A stretch of DNA of 64,000 nucleotides from Eggerthella sinensis (GCF_003339815.1 NZ_PPTT01000002.1:159582-223581); one strand, 5' to 3'. Shown: positions 44,265 through 54,009, numbered from the stretch's first letter. Notes: generated by a model from the letters alone, not told the origin. Numbers and translations are program-made.

Positions 44265-44894
44265 CTACACGTTCTTCAGCAGAATGGAGTTCATCGTATC
44301 GGCGGCGTGCTCGCAGGAATCGCAGCACTTCTCCATGCGGTCGAAAATCTGCGACCACACCAGCACGCGCATGGGGTTCTCGCGGTCGTGCGTGTGCAGC
44401 TTGCGGATGACCTGCATGTACAGCTGGTCGGCCTCTTCCTCGTACGTATTCACGTCCACGATGAGCTGCTTGAACATTTTGGACTTCTTGAAGTTGCGGA
44501 AATCCTCCATGGCCTTTTCGAGCGCCACGCAGCTCTTCTTGATGAGGTGGGCGAACTCGAGCGCGTCATGATGGATGAAGTGCACGTCGTACATGTAGAA
44601 ACGCTGCATGACGTCTTCGATGTAGTCGATGATGTTGTCGAGGTACTGCGACATGTTGAGGATGTCTTCGCGCTCGATGGGCGTGATGAAGTCGGTTGCC
44701 ACCGTCTTGAAGATGGCATGGTTGATCTCATCGCCCTTGTGCTCGAGAGCGTGCGCGCGCTCCATGACCGCTTTGAGATCCTCGGCCTCGGTGAATCCCT
44801 CGATGGCCTCGATCAGCAGATCGGCCTCCTCGACGGCAACTTGCGTCTGCTTCTCGAACGCGTCGAAATAATCGAACTTCGTCTTCTTGCTCAC
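44265..44894 (-). CDS. DUF47 / PhoU-like phosphate transport regulator (copy A)
   Basis: 209 residues from a GTG start (ribosome site GGAGGAC). The same length and blocks as copy B (YFDAFEKQTQ, YLDNIIDYIEDV, IFDRMEKCCDSCEHAAD), so a tandem duplication. It lies 10 bases after the PiT gene. Two diverged copies suggest a hetero-oligomer or different signals. Confidence 0.9.
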   Translation of the reverse strand: MSKKTKFDYFDAFEKQTQVAVEEADLLIEAIEGFTEAEDLKAVMERAHALEHKGDEINHAIFKTVATDFITPIEREDILNMSQYLDNIIDYIEDVMQRFYMYDVHFIHHDALEFAHLIKKSCVALEKAMEDFRNFKKSKMFKQLIVDVNTYEEEADQLYMQVIRKLHTHDRENPMRVLVWSQIFDRMEKCCDSCEHAADTMNSILLKNV

Positions 44895-44904
44895 AGGTCC
44901 TCCT

Positions 44905-45957
44905 CTACGAGAACATTAGGAACAGGCGGGCGAACACGAACCCGAGCAAACCGCACCCCGGGAAGGTGAGCACCCACGTTTTCACCATGTCGATTGCAAT
45001 TCCCCACTTCACCGCACTCTTTCGTTTCGCTGCACCCACGCCCATGATAGCGGTTGTGTTCGTGTGGGTGGTGGAAACCGGCAAGCCGGCGAACGTGGAA
45101 AGCATAAGGCAGAAGAACGTCGCGAAGCTGGCGGCGAACCCCTGGAAGGGCTCGAGCTTCACCATGTCGACGCCGACGCTCTTGATGATGCGCTCGCCGC
45201 CCACGGCGGTGCCGATGCCCATGTTGAGCGCGCAGAAGAACATGAGCCACACGGGCAGGATCATCTGATCGGCCTGCCCCACGCCGGTTGCCAGCGTGAT
45301 GGCCAGGATGAAGATGCTCATGAACTTCTGGCCGTCCTGCGCACCGTGCATGAACGCGACGCCCGCGCCCGACACGATTTGCGCCCAACGGAAGAAACGC
45401 GACGTGCGCTTGCGGTCCATGTTGCGACAGAACCGCCCGAGGAATTTGGAGTTGAGCCAGCCCAGGAAGAACCCGAGCAGCGTCGAAAGCAGAATGCCGT
45501 ACACCACCTTGATCCACTCCGCGCCGTTGATGGCGTCGAAGCTGCCCTGCAGCGCGATGGCCGCGCCCGTCAAGCCGGCGATGAGCGAGTGGCTTTGGCT
45601 GGTGGGAATGCCGAAGTACCAGGCCACGGTGCCCCACACGATGATAGCCACCATAGCGGCCATGAGCGCGATGAGCGCCTGCTGGGAATTGCCTCCGAAG
45701 TCCACCATGTTGAAGATGGTGTGCGCGACGGCGGCGGTGAACAGGGACAGAACGAGCAAGCCCAGGAAGTTGCAGATAGCCGCCATGACGATGGCGTATT
45801 TCGGCTTCATGGCACGCGTCGATACGACGGTGGCAATCGCGTTAGGTGCGTCCGTCGCCCCATTCACGACAATGACGCCGATGTTCAACAGGGTCACAAC
45901 CACCAAGATCGGGTTGGACGCGAGCTCGGCAATGAACGAAGCCCACTCTATGGTCAC
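44905..45957 (-). CDS. Inorganic phosphate transporter, PiT family
   Basis: 350 residues from a GTG with GAGAGGG upstream. The two PiT signatures are present: NGATDAPNAIATVVSTRAM near the N-terminus and FMHGAQDGQKFM in the middle, within about 10 helices. It imports phosphate as a metal-phosphate complex with H+ (or Na+). First gene of the operon with two DUF47 regulators; divergent from the NarK-like gene. Confidence 0.93.
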   Translation of the reverse strand: MTIEWASFIAELASNPILVVVTLLNIGVIVVNGATDAPNAIATVVSTRAMKPKYAIVMAAICNFLGLLVLSLFTAAVAHTIFNMVDFGGNSQQALIALMAAMVAIIVWGTVAWYFGIPTSQSHSLIAGLTGAAIALQGSFDAINGAEWIKVVYGILLSTLLGFFLGWLNSKFLGRFCRNMDRKRTSRFFRWAQIVSGAGVAFMHGAQDGQKFMSIFILAITLATGVGQADQMILPVWLMFFCALNMGIGTAVGGERIIKSVGVDMVKLEPFQGFAASFATFFCLMLSTFAGLPVSTTHTNTTAIMGVGAAKRKSAVKWGIAIDMVKTWVLTFPGCGLLGFVFARLFLMFS

Positions 45958-46027
45958 GAATTCCCTCTCGACAAAACAGCAAAAAGGCCCAGCGTTCCTC
46001 AGTTTAACGCAAAACTAACAATCCGAA

Positions 46028-46047
46028 AGGGGTTCGCCCCTCTTTTT
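46028..46047 (+). terminator. Orphan UUCG-loop terminator in the PiT/NarK divergent region
   Basis: AGGGG-TTCG-CCCCT followed by CTTTTT on the plus strand. No plus-strand gene ends here, so it may terminate a small RNA or attenuate the NarK-like transcript. Confidence 0.65.
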
Positions 46048-46112
46048 ACGTCGGATTACGACCGATTCAGCAAAATCCCCGTAAAGTCCTCAACGAAGCA
46101 GGAGGAGGCTCT

Positions 46113-46153
46113 CTCAGGGTAAACCCCTTGAAAACGGGTGATTTTACCCTGAG
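46113..46153. promoter_or_regulatory. 11-bp-arm inverted repeat before the NarK-like gene
   Basis: CTCAGGGTAAA (46113-46123) and TTTACCCTGAG (46143-46153) with a 19-base spacer, 58 bases before the start. It may be an operator or a leader-RNA stem. Confidence 0.6.
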
Positions 46154-46211
46154 CGTAATGATGCGTGTTACAGTTAACGTATTACGAGAGGGTTTCCAGG
46201 GGGAGGAACTC

Positions 46212-47363
46212 ATGACGATACGTCGAGCACAGCTGCCGTTGCAGACCGCGGATTTGATCGCAGGGTTCATGGTGTGGGTCATCCTGTCGTCGCTGCTGCC
46301 CTACATCAAGCAGGATATCTTCATTCCTCCCGATCAGATTGCCCTTGTCACCGCTATTCCGGTCGTGCTGGGCTCCGTGCTGCGCGTGCCCTTCGGCTAC
46401 TGCGCGAACCTGTTCGGCGCGCGTTCCGTATTCTTGGCAAGCTTCGCCGTGCTCGTGCTGCCCGTATGGTTTCTGAGCGAGACCACCACGTACCAGGGGC
46501 TGCTCATCGGCGGCGTGTTCCTCGGCATCGCCGGCGCGGTGTTCTCCGTGGGCGTGACGTCGCTGCCGAAGTACTACCCGAAGGAGCGGCACGGCTTCGT
46601 GAACGGGGTGTACGGGTTCGGCAACATGGGCACGGCGCTTACCACCTGGCTCGCACCCGTGGCGGCCGTGGCCTTCGGCTGGAGAACAGCCGTGAAGCTG
46701 TACCTCGTGCTGCTGGCCGTGTTCATCGTGCTGAACTTCGTGCTGGGCGATCGCAACGAGCCGCGGGTGAAAACGCCCATCCGCGAGCAGATGCGCGCCA
46801 TCGGGAGCGATGCGCGGCTGTGGTTCCTGTCGCTGTTCTACTTCGTGACGTTCGGCGCCTTCGTGGCGCTCACCGTGTACCTGCCGAACTTCCTCACGTC
46901 GCACTACGGGATGAACGGCGTGTCGGCGGGCATTGCCACCTCGGTGTTCATCGTGGCGGCTGCGGCCATCCGCGTGGTGGGCGGCTGGCTGGGCGACCGC
47001 TTCGACTGCTACAAGCTGCTGGCGGGCGTGTTCGCCGGCATCGCCGTCGGCGCCGTGGTGCTGGCCGTGGCGCCCGACCTGCCCGTGTACCTGGCCGGCA
47101 TCTACCTTGTGAGCCTCGCGTGCGGCATCGGCAACGGCGTGGTGTTCAAGCTGGTGCCCACGTACTTCACGAAGCAAGCGGGCCTCGCGAACGGCATCGT
47201 GGCCATGATGGGCGGCCTCGGCGGCTTCTTCCCGCCGCTCGTGCTGAGCGCTTCGATGCTGATGTTCGGAACGAACGTCCCCGGCCTGGCCGCCTTTGGC
47301 GCTTTCGCGCTGGCATGCCTGGCGATTGCCCTGGGTATGAGACGAACCACCGGGGGCGTCTGA
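46212..47363 (+). CDS. NarK-type MFS nitrate/nitrite transporter family
   Basis: 384 residues, 12 helices. NarK/NNP features: VPFGYCANLFGARSVF, GVTSLPKYYPKERHGFVNGVYGFGNMG and CGIGNGVVFKLVPTYF. Family members exchange nitrate and nitrite or import nitrate. No nitrate reductase genes are nearby, and some relatives carry other anions, so the substrate is tentative. ATG 46212 has GGGAGGA upstream. Confidence 0.85.
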   Translation: MTIRRAQLPLQTADLIAGFMVWVILSSLLPYIKQDIFIPPDQIALVTAIPVVLGSVLRVPFGYCANLFGARSVFLASFAVLVLPVWFLSETTTYQGLLIGGVFLGIAGAVFSVGVTSLPKYYPKERHGFVNGVYGFGNMGTALTTWLAPVAAVAFGWRTAVKLYLVLLAVFIVLNFVLGDRNEPRVKTPIREQMRAIGSDARLWFLSLFYFVTFGAFVALTVYLPNFLTSHYGMNGVSAGIATSVFIVAAAAIRVVGGWLGDRFDCYKLLAGVFAGIAVGAVVLAVAPDLPVYLAGIYLVSLACGIGNGVVFKLVPTYFTKQAGLANGIVAMMGGLGGFFPPLVLSASMLMFGTNVPGLAAFGAFALACLAIALGMRRTTGGV

Positions 47364-47458
47364 GTGCGGGCTTGCTGGGTGCGGCGCTGCGCGCCGATGA
47401 GGTGACCTGCGGGTTGAGGCGTCGGCGCGCGGGGGCGCGACGAACCCGTAAGACATCG

Positions 47459-47537
47459 GGCGCGCCATAGAAAAAAAGGGCGCGCCATGGGAAGAGGGGG
47501 AAGAGGGCGCGCCGTGGGAAAGCGGAGGTGGCGCGCC
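47459..47537. repeat. Four GGCGCGCC sites forming the rel/MBL operon terminator
   Basis: The 8-bp palindrome GGCGCGCC occurs at 47459, 47479, 47506 and 47530. On the minus strand these can pair as GGGCGCGCC...GGCGCGCCC, and the copy at 47479 is followed by seven Ts, so a rho-independent terminator for the MBL gene is likely. Confidence 0.7.
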
Positions 47538-47551
47538 CTTGGTCTTCTGGC

Positions 47552-48211
47552 TTATGCGTAGTAGGCGAATACGCGCTTGCGTTCGTTGCCTATCTTGGTG
47601 GTGCTGTTGTGGCCGGGCAGCACGACGGTTTCGTCGGGCAGCACGGCGAGTCGCTTGAGAGACTTGCGCATGGCGTTCATGTCGCCGCCCTGGAAGTCCA
47701 CGCGGCCGATGGAGCCGCAGAACAGCGTGTCGCCCGAGATGAGCACCGGAGCGCCCTCGGGGTTCGTGCCGAAGCGGGGGTCGAGGAACAGGCAGATGCC
47801 GCCCTCGGTGTGCCCCGGCGTGAGGATGACCTTCCACGGCATGTTCCCGATCTTCAGGATGTCGCCGTCGTTCACCACATGGTCGACCGGGCACGGCGTG
47901 AAGCGCATGTCGTCGCGCGGCAGCTTCTTCTCGCCCGTGATGATGGGCGCGTCGATGGCCGAGGCAATCACCATGGCGCCGGTCTTGTCGCGCAGCTCCT
48001 TCGCGGCGCCCACATGGTCGGAATGGCGATGCGTCAGGATGATGGCGTCCACCGTGCGGTTGCCCACGGCCTTGAGAATCTCGTCGGCCTTGCACGACGG
48101 GTCCACCACGATGGTGGCCGCGCCGTCGGAGATGATGTACACGTTGTTCTCAATCATGCCGAGCACGAGGTACTCGACGGGCACGCACGTGCCCTTCACC
48201 TTGTTGGTCAT
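47552..48211 (-). CDS. Metallo-beta-lactamase fold hydrolase (glyoxalase II-like)
   Basis: 219 residues. The zinc motif THRHSDH is at 60-66, with further ligands in PGHTEGG, ISGDTLF and the terminal PGHN. It resembles YcbL/type-II glyoxalases, which hydrolyse thioesters. The start overlaps the stop of rel by four bases (ATGA). The pairing of rel with an MBL gene is common in bacteria. The protein is cytoplasmic. Confidence 0.9.
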   Translation of the reverse strand: MTNKVKGTCVPVEYLVLGMIENNVYIISDGAATIVVDPSCKADEILKAVGNRTVDAIILTHRHSDHVGAAKELRDKTGAMVIASAIDAPIITGEKKLPRDDMRFTPCPVDHVVNDGDILKIGNMPWKVILTPGHTEGGICLFLDPRFGTNPEGAPVLISGDTLFCGSIGRVDFQGGDMNAMRKSLKRLAVLPDETVVLPGHNSTTKIGNERKRVFAYYA

Positions 48212-50616
48212 GCGTCGCTCCTAGTCTTTTTCTTTCCGCCGCCGGCCTTCGGCACCATGCGGCGCGCGTCGAACACTCCTTCAATGCCGCGCAGTTTGCT
48301 CAGCACGATATCGATATGATTGATGTCGGATACCTGGAACAGGAACCGCATCTCCACCATGCCGTCGCGGTGCGAGGTGGTGGAACTCGACAGCACGTTC
48401 GCGCCCTGCTCCGACAGGATGACGGCCACGTCGCGCAGCAGGTTCATGCGGTCGAGCGCGTCGAGGAACACCTCCACCTTGAACGACGTGTTCTTCGGCA
48501 AATCGTTCTCCCAGGCCACATCGATGATGCGCTCGGGGGTTTGCTTGAGGTCCTGCGCGTTCGGGCAGTCGGCGCGGTGCACTGACACGCCGCGGCCGCG
48601 CGTGACGAACCCGAGGATGTCGTCGCCCGGCACGGGGTTGCAGCAGCGCGACAGGCGCACCAGCACGTCGTCGACGCCCTTCACCACCACGCCGTTCGAC
48701 GTGTGCGCCTCGTGCTTCTTTGGTGCCTTCACGCTGGTCAGCATGGGGGGCAGCTTGCCGGTGGACATGTCGCCGGCCACGTAGTCCATGGCGGTTTCCG
48801 CTTCGCGGCCCTTGTCCACGAGAATCTTGAGCAAGCGGTTCGCCACATGCTGGGCGCTTTCCTTGCCCGTGCCGATGTGCACGAGCATGTCGTCGGCGTC
48901 GTTGTAGCCCATGTGGTCGGCCACCGATTTCAGCGCGCGCATCGACTGGGCGCTGGAAATGCCCAGGCCGTGCTTGCGCATCTCGCGCGTCAGCTTGTCG
49001 CGGCCGTTCTGCAAATCGTCGCTGCGGCTCACCTTGCTGAAGTACGAACGAATCTTGCTGCGCGCGCTCGGCGTTTTCACGAGGCCCAGCCAGTCGCGCG
49101 AGGGGCTTGCGCTCTTCTGCGTGAGGATGTCCACGCGGTCGCCCAGTTGCAGCTCGTACGTAAGCGGCACGATGGCGCCGTTCACCTTCGCGCCCACGCA
49201 GTGGTTGCCCACCTCGGTGTGAATGGCGTAGGCGAAGTCGACGGGCGTCGACCCGGCGCGCAAGCTCATGACCTCGCCCTTCGGCGTGAACACGAACACT
49301 TCGGTGGGTGCGAGGTCAACCTTCAGATCCTTGAGGAACTCGCGCGAGTCCTGCGACTCGTCTTGCCAGTCCACCATCTGGCGCAGCCACGCCAACTGCT
49401 GATCGAGCTCGTCGCCGCTCTTGCCGCCCTTCTCCTTGTAGCGCCAGTGCGCCGCCACGCCGTACTCGCTTTGTCGGTGCATGTCCTCGGTGCGAATCTG
49501 CACCTCGAGCGGGCGGCCGGCCGGTCCGATGACCGTGGTGTGCAGGCTCTGGTACATGTTGAACTTCGGCATGGCGATGTAGTCTTTGAAACGGCCGGGC
49601 ATCGGGTGCCACAGCGTGTGCACCGCGCCGAGAGCCGAGTAGCAATCCTTCACCGACTTCACGATGACGCGCACCGCGATGAGGTCGTAGATTTCGGAGA
49701 AACCCTTGCCCTTCTTCGTCATCTTCTGATAGATGGAGTAGAGGTGCTTCGGGCGGCCCATGATCTGCGCCTGGATGCTCACCTTGCCCATCTCGTCGTG
49801 CAGGATGGAGATGATCTGGTCGAGGTAGCCCTCGCGCTCGGAGCGACTTTCGGTCACCATGCGCGAGACCTGCTTGAACTTGTTGGGTTCCAGGTAGTAG
49901 AACGACAGGTCCTCAAGCTCCCACTTGATATTGTTGATGCCCAGGCGGTGCGCGATGGGCGCGTAGATTTCCAGCGTCTCGCGCGCCTTGAAGATGCGGC
50001 GGTCCTCGCGCAGGGCGCCGAGGGTGCGCATGTTGTGCAGGCGGTCGGCCAGCTTGATGACGATGACGCGGATGTCCTTGCTCATGGCCACGAACATCTT
50101 GCGGATGGTGGCAGCCTGCTCGTCGGTGAGGCTTTCCACCTCGATGCGCGTGATCTTCGTCACGCCCTCCACCAGCTGCGCCACCTGCGCGTTGAACTCC
50201 TGTTCAACCTGGTCGCGCGTCACGCTCGTGTCCTCCACGGTGTCGTGCAAGAGCGCGGCGCACAGCGTTTCCACGTCCATGCGCAAGTCGGCCAGGATGA
50301 TGGCCACCTCCACCGGGTGCGCCACGAACGGCTCACCGCTCTTGCGGCATTGCCCCTCGTGCGCCTCGCTCGCGAAGCTGAACGCCTTCGCCAGCATGGC
50401 CTCGTCGTCTTCGGAGAGGTATACCGAGGTCAGACGTTGCAACTCGGCAAAACGCTCCTCGGGCGTATGGGGGCTGAGCGCGTCCTTCTTGGCCTCGGGC
50501 GCGAACGATTTCTCGGCCGCGTACGGCCGACCAAGCAGATTGTCCTCCACGGTCTGCTTGTTCGACGTCGCCTCAGGCGCGCCGCCCAACAGCTCTTCGT
50601 GGTTGTTCTTGCTCAT
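48208..50616 (-). CDS. rel: Bifunctional (p)ppGpp synthetase/hydrolase
   Basis: 802 residues. An HD hydrolase domain (HPVEVAIILADL, ALLHDTVEDT), synthetase domain (YQSLHTTVIGP, EVQIRTEDMH), TGS domain (VFTPKGEVMSLRAGSTPVDFAYAIH), a zinc-finger-like region (LSRCCNPVPGDDI) and C-terminal ACT domain. Both the hydrolase and synthetase motifs are intact, so it should make and degrade the stringent alarmone. An extra N-terminal 50 residues precede the usual start. It sits between recJ-recQ and the MBL gene. Confidence 0.95.
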   Translation of the reverse strand: MSKNNHEELLGGAPEATSNKQTVEDNLLGRPYAAEKSFAPEAKKDALSPHTPEERFAELQRLTSVYLSEDDEAMLAKAFSFASEAHEGQCRKSGEPFVAHPVEVAIILADLRMDVETLCAALLHDTVEDTSVTRDQVEQEFNAQVAQLVEGVTKITRIEVESLTDEQAATIRKMFVAMSKDIRVIVIKLADRLHNMRTLGALREDRRIFKARETLEIYAPIAHRLGINNIKWELEDLSFYYLEPNKFKQVSRMVTESRSEREGYLDQIISILHDEMGKVSIQAQIMGRPKHLYSIYQKMTKKGKGFSEIYDLIAVRVIVKSVKDCYSALGAVHTLWHPMPGRFKDYIAMPKFNMYQSLHTTVIGPAGRPLEVQIRTEDMHRQSEYGVAAHWRYKEKGGKSGDELDQQLAWLRQMVDWQDESQDSREFLKDLKVDLAPTEVFVFTPKGEVMSLRAGSTPVDFAYAIHTEVGNHCVGAKVNGAIVPLTYELQLGDRVDILTQKSASPSRDWLGLVKTPSARSKIRSYFSKVSRSDDLQNGRDKLTREMRKHGLGISSAQSMRALKSVADHMGYNDADDMLVHIGTGKESAQHVANRLLKILVDKGREAETAMDYVAGDMSTGKLPPMLTSVKAPKKHEAHTSNGVVVKGVDDVLVRLSRCCNPVPGDDILGFVTRGRGVSVHRADCPNAQDLKQTPERIIDVAWENDLPKNTSFKVEVFLDALDRMNLLRDVAVILSEQGANVLSSSTTSHRDGMVEMRFLFQVSDINHIDIVLSKLRGIEGVFDARRMVPKAGGGKKKTRSDA

Positions 50617-50643
50617 GCTCGCTCCTCCCTTCCAACCTGCGCG

Positions 50644-53600
50644 TTAGCACGCGTCGCTTGCCGCGTCGCCCGGCAAAATGGGGCGCGACACGCGTACATG
50701 GAGGGTAGCAGAATCGCTCTTCATCGCCCAGTCCCGGAATGCGTGGAATATCTCGCGCTCCCCCAAACCCTCACGGTAGCGTACGCTGTCCGTCAGCTCC
50801 ACCTTGCTCTGCGTGTCCACGACGTGAATGGAGCGCGCCATGCCGTCGGCGCCGAAGGCCGTATGCGTCTCGATGAGCCCCAGCTCGCGGAACACGGCCA
50901 CGCCGCACGCCGCCGAAGCCGGGCTCACGGGGAAGGCGTCGGTGGTGGCCGCCGCAGCCAGATCGGCGTTGCCCATGGAGAAGAACTCGTCGGCGCTGTC
51001 GCGCTGCAGGCTGCGCAGGCGGCGGTACACCTGCGCCAGGCAATCGTGGTCGGGCGTCATGTCGCGCAGGATGCGCTCGTTCAGCGAGCAGTCGCCGCGG
51101 TTGAACAGCAGATGGATGCCCGCAGGCTGCCCGTCGCGCCCCGCGCGGCCGCTCATCTGGTTGAATTCGATCTCGTTGAACGGCAGATGGTACAGCACCA
51201 CGTGACGGATGTTGGGGATGTCCACGCCCTCGCCGAAGGCCGACGTGGCCACGAGCACCGACAGCGCGTCGGTGCGGAACAGCTCTTCGATGCGCTTGCG
51301 CTCGGCGCGCGCAAGGCCCGCGTTGTAGAAGCCGATGAGCGGCGCCAGCTGCGGAACGCGCTTGCGCAGGGCGCGCGCGACGGAGATGGACTGCTCGCGC
51401 GAGTTGACGAAGATAACCGTCTTGTCGCCCGACGCGATGAGGTTCGCCAGGTAGTCGTCGCGGTTCTTGAGGTTGCGCTGGTCGTCCACCTCGAGGTTGG
51501 AGCGCTCGGACGAGTCGAACACGCACGCGTCCACCGGCAGCTCGCGCCTGATGGCGGCGGCCACGTCGTCGTCGGCCGTGGCCGTGAGGGCGAGCACGGT
51601 GGGTGCCGCGCCGCCGTCGGGCCCGCTCAGCTTCGCAATGGCCGCGCCGATGGTGGCGTAGGCCACGCGCTGCCCGGCTTTCGCCAGCCCCACGTGGTGC
51701 GCCTCGTCCACCACGACGAACTTCACGCGGCCCGTGCCGGCGAACTCGTCGGCGTGCCACGCGAGGAACTCCGGCGTGGTGAGCGCGATGTCGTAGGTGC
51801 CGTCGGCCAGGCCGGCGAAGCCCTGCCGACGCTCGTCGGGCGTGCTTTCGCCCGTGAGCGTGATGACGCCGATACCGAACGCGTCGAGCGCCTCGCGCAG
51901 GTGGAAGGCCTGGTCGGCGATGAGCGCGCGCAGCGGGTACACGAACAGGCTGGCCTCGTGGTGGGCAAGCGCGCGCTCGGCGGCGTGCACCTGGAACGTG
52001 AGCGACTTGCCGCGGCCCGTGGCCATGACGCCCAGCACCGAGCGGCCGGCGCGCAGGTGGTCGAGGATGTCGCGCTGCGCGTCGTGCAGCGGACGGTCGC
52101 CGATGATGGCGTGCACGATTGCGCGCTCGAGCCCTTCGGGATCGTCCACGGCCTTACGCTCCCAACAGGCACGATTGGCCGCGCGAGCCGCTTCGTACGC
52201 CTCGACGTCCTCGGGGCGGTGCGGCGCGTTCGCGCACAGCTCGGCGTCGCTCGTAGCGTACAGGTCGGCGAAGAAGCTGAGGTTCTCGGGATTGAGGCAC
52301 GCCTCCAACGCGCCGCAGGTGCGCGCAGGGGCCAGCGATTGCAGCATGGCCTTCACCGACTTGCGGCCGCGCCATTCGTCGATTTGCACCTCGAACGCGG
52401 CGTTCACCACGCTGTCGGTGCGCATGAGCGACTCGATGTCGGAGCAGTGGAACATGATGCCCGACACGGTGGCGCGCCCGTCCGAGAGCGTGCACGAGAA
52501 GTGGTTCTTCTCGGCGCCCACGGCGCGGCAGTTCGCCAGCATCACGTCGCGCGCGAGGTACACGGGCACGGGATGTTCCTGGCCGAACGGCGCCAGCTTG
52601 TCGAGCTGCGCCACGTTGTCCAGCGTGAGCTCGTCGAGGCTCACGCACGCGTCGATGTTCACGAGCGGGTGGAACGCGCCTTCGGGAAGCGCGTCCATGT
52701 AGGCGCACAGGCGCCGTTCGAACTCGGGCAGGTTGGCGGTGGGCAGCGTGACGCCCACGGCGGCCTCGTGGCCGCCGAAGCGCGTGAGCAGGTCCGATGC
52801 GGCTTCCACGGCCTTGAACAGGTTCACTTGGCCCACGCTGCGGCCGCTGCCGCGCGCTTCATCGCCCGTGATGGTGAACAGCAGGCTGGGCACGCCGTAG
52901 GTGTTCACGAGGCGGCTGGCCACGATGCCCTTCACGCCTTCGTGCCACCCGTCGCCCGACACCACGAGGGCGCGCTGACCGTGGTACACCTCGACGGCCT
53001 GGGCCTTCGCGATTTCAGACAGCTCGGCCTCGATGGCGCGGCGCTGATCGTTCACCGATTCCAGCTGCGAGGCCAGGCGGTTCGCCTCTTCGAAGTCGTC
53101 GGTCATGAGCAGGTCGAGCGCCAGCTGCGCGTCGCCCATGCGGCCGGCGGCGTTGAGGCGCGGGATGACGGAGAAGCTGAGGTTCGTGGCGCTGACGGGC
53201 TTGTCGGCGGCACCGCTCGTTGCCAGCAGCGCGGCGATGCACGGGCGCGGAGCCTCGTTCATACGCGCGATGCCGTCGGCCACGAGGGCGCGGTTCTCGT
53301 CGCGCATGGGCATGAGGTCGGCCACCGTGCCCAGCGTGGCGAAATCGGTGAAGTCGCGCCACAGGTGCGGCTGGCCCAGGCGGCCGCCCAGCACCTGCAC
53401 GAGCTTGAGGGCCACGCCCACGCCCGCCAGGATGGAGCTCGGGCAGGCCGGGTCGCACTTCGGGTCGGCCACGGGCACGCCCTCAGGCACGAGGTCCACC
53501 GGCTCGTGGTGGTCGGTGATGGCCAGGCCGAGGCCCGCCTCCACCACGGCCGCGGCTTCCACCTTGCAGGCGATGCCGCAGTCCACCGTGACGATGAAGT

Positions 53601-54009
53601 CCGGGCCGTACGAGCACGCACGCGTGATGGCGGCCTCGGACAGCGCGTAGCCTTCGTCGAAGCGCAGCGGGATGAACGGCGTAGCCTGCGCGCCGAAGGC
53701 ACGCAACCCGCGCGTGAGCACGGTGGTGGCCGAGATGCCGTCGAGGTCGAAGTCGCCGAAGACGAGGATGTGGTCGCCGCGCTTGATGGCGGCTTCCAGC
53801 GCGTCGGCGACGTCGGACAGCCCCGGGATGATGTACGGGTCGAGCCAGTCGCGCTCGAGCGACGGTTCGAGGAAGCGGTGAACCGCTGCAGGCTGATCGA
53901 TGCCGCGCGCGACGAGCGTCGCGGCGATGAAGCGGGGCAGACCGAGTTCGCGTTCCAGGCGCACCACGGACGCGGGGTCGGCCGCTTTAATGTTGAACTG
54001 GGCAGACAT
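50644..54009 (-). CDS. RecJ exonuclease fused to a RecQ-like DNA helicase
   Basis: 1121 residues, about twice the length of RecJ. Residues 1-560 are RecJ: GDFDLDG (85-91), DHH (166-168), DHHA1 motif GGHEAAVG (412-419) and an OB-like tail. Residues 635-1000 are a superfamily 2 helicase: ATGRGKS (663-669), DEAH (768-771), and a helicase C domain with SAFGEGVDIPNIRHVV and QMSGRAGRDGQ as in RecQ. The C-terminal 120 residues lack a clear RQC/HRDC. In other bacteria these are separate proteins acting in RecF-pathway resection. It leads the operon with rel (gap 27 bases). Confidence 0.9.
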   Translation of the reverse strand: MSAQFNIKAADPASVVRLERELGLPRFIAATLVARGIDQPAAVHRFLEPSLERDWLDPYIIPGLSDVADALEAAIKRGDHILVFGDFDLDGISATTVLTRGLRAFGAQATPFIPLRFDEGYALSEAAITRACSYGPDFIVTVDCGIACKVEAAAVVEAGLGLAITDHHEPVDLVPEGVPVADPKCDPACPSSILAGVGVALKLVQVLGGRLGQPHLWRDFTDFATLGTVADLMPMRDENRALVADGIARMNEAPRPCIAALLATSGAADKPVSATNLSFSVIPRLNAAGRMGDAQLALDLLMTDDFEEANRLASQLESVNDQRRAIEAELSEIAKAQAVEVYHGQRALVVSGDGWHEGVKGIVASRLVNTYGVPSLLFTITGDEARGSGRSVGQVNLFKAVEAASDLLTRFGGHEAAVGVTLPTANLPEFERRLCAYMDALPEGAFHPLVNIDACVSLDELTLDNVAQLDKLAPFGQEHPVPVYLARDVMLANCRAVGAEKNHFSCTLSDGRATVSGIMFHCSDIESLMRTDSVVNAAFEVQIDEWRGRKSVKAMLQSLAPARTCGALEACLNPENLSFFADLYATSDAELCANAPHRPEDVEAYEAARAANRACWERKAVDDPEGLERAIVHAIIGDRPLHDAQRDILDHLRAGRSVLGVMATGRGKSLTFQVHAAERALAHHEASLFVYPLRALIADQAFHLREALDAFGIGVITLTGESTPDERRQGFAGLADGTYDIALTTPEFLAWHADEFAGTGRVKFVVVDEAHHVGLAKAGQRVAYATIGAAIAKLSGPDGGAAPTVLALTATADDDVAAAIRRELPVDACVFDSSERSNLEVDDQRNLKNRDDYLANLIASGDKTVIFVNSREQSISVARALRKRVPQLAPLIGFYNAGLARAERKRIEELFRTDALSVLVATSAFGEGVDIPNIRHVVLYHLPFNEIEFNQMSGRAGRDGQPAGIHLLFNRGDCSLNERILRDMTPDHDCLAQVYRRLRSLQRDSADEFFSMGNADLAAAATTDAFPVSPASAACGVAVFRELGLIETHTAFGADGMARSIHVVDTQSKVELTDSVRYREGLGEREIFHAFRDWAMKSDSATLHVRVSRPILPGDAASDAC

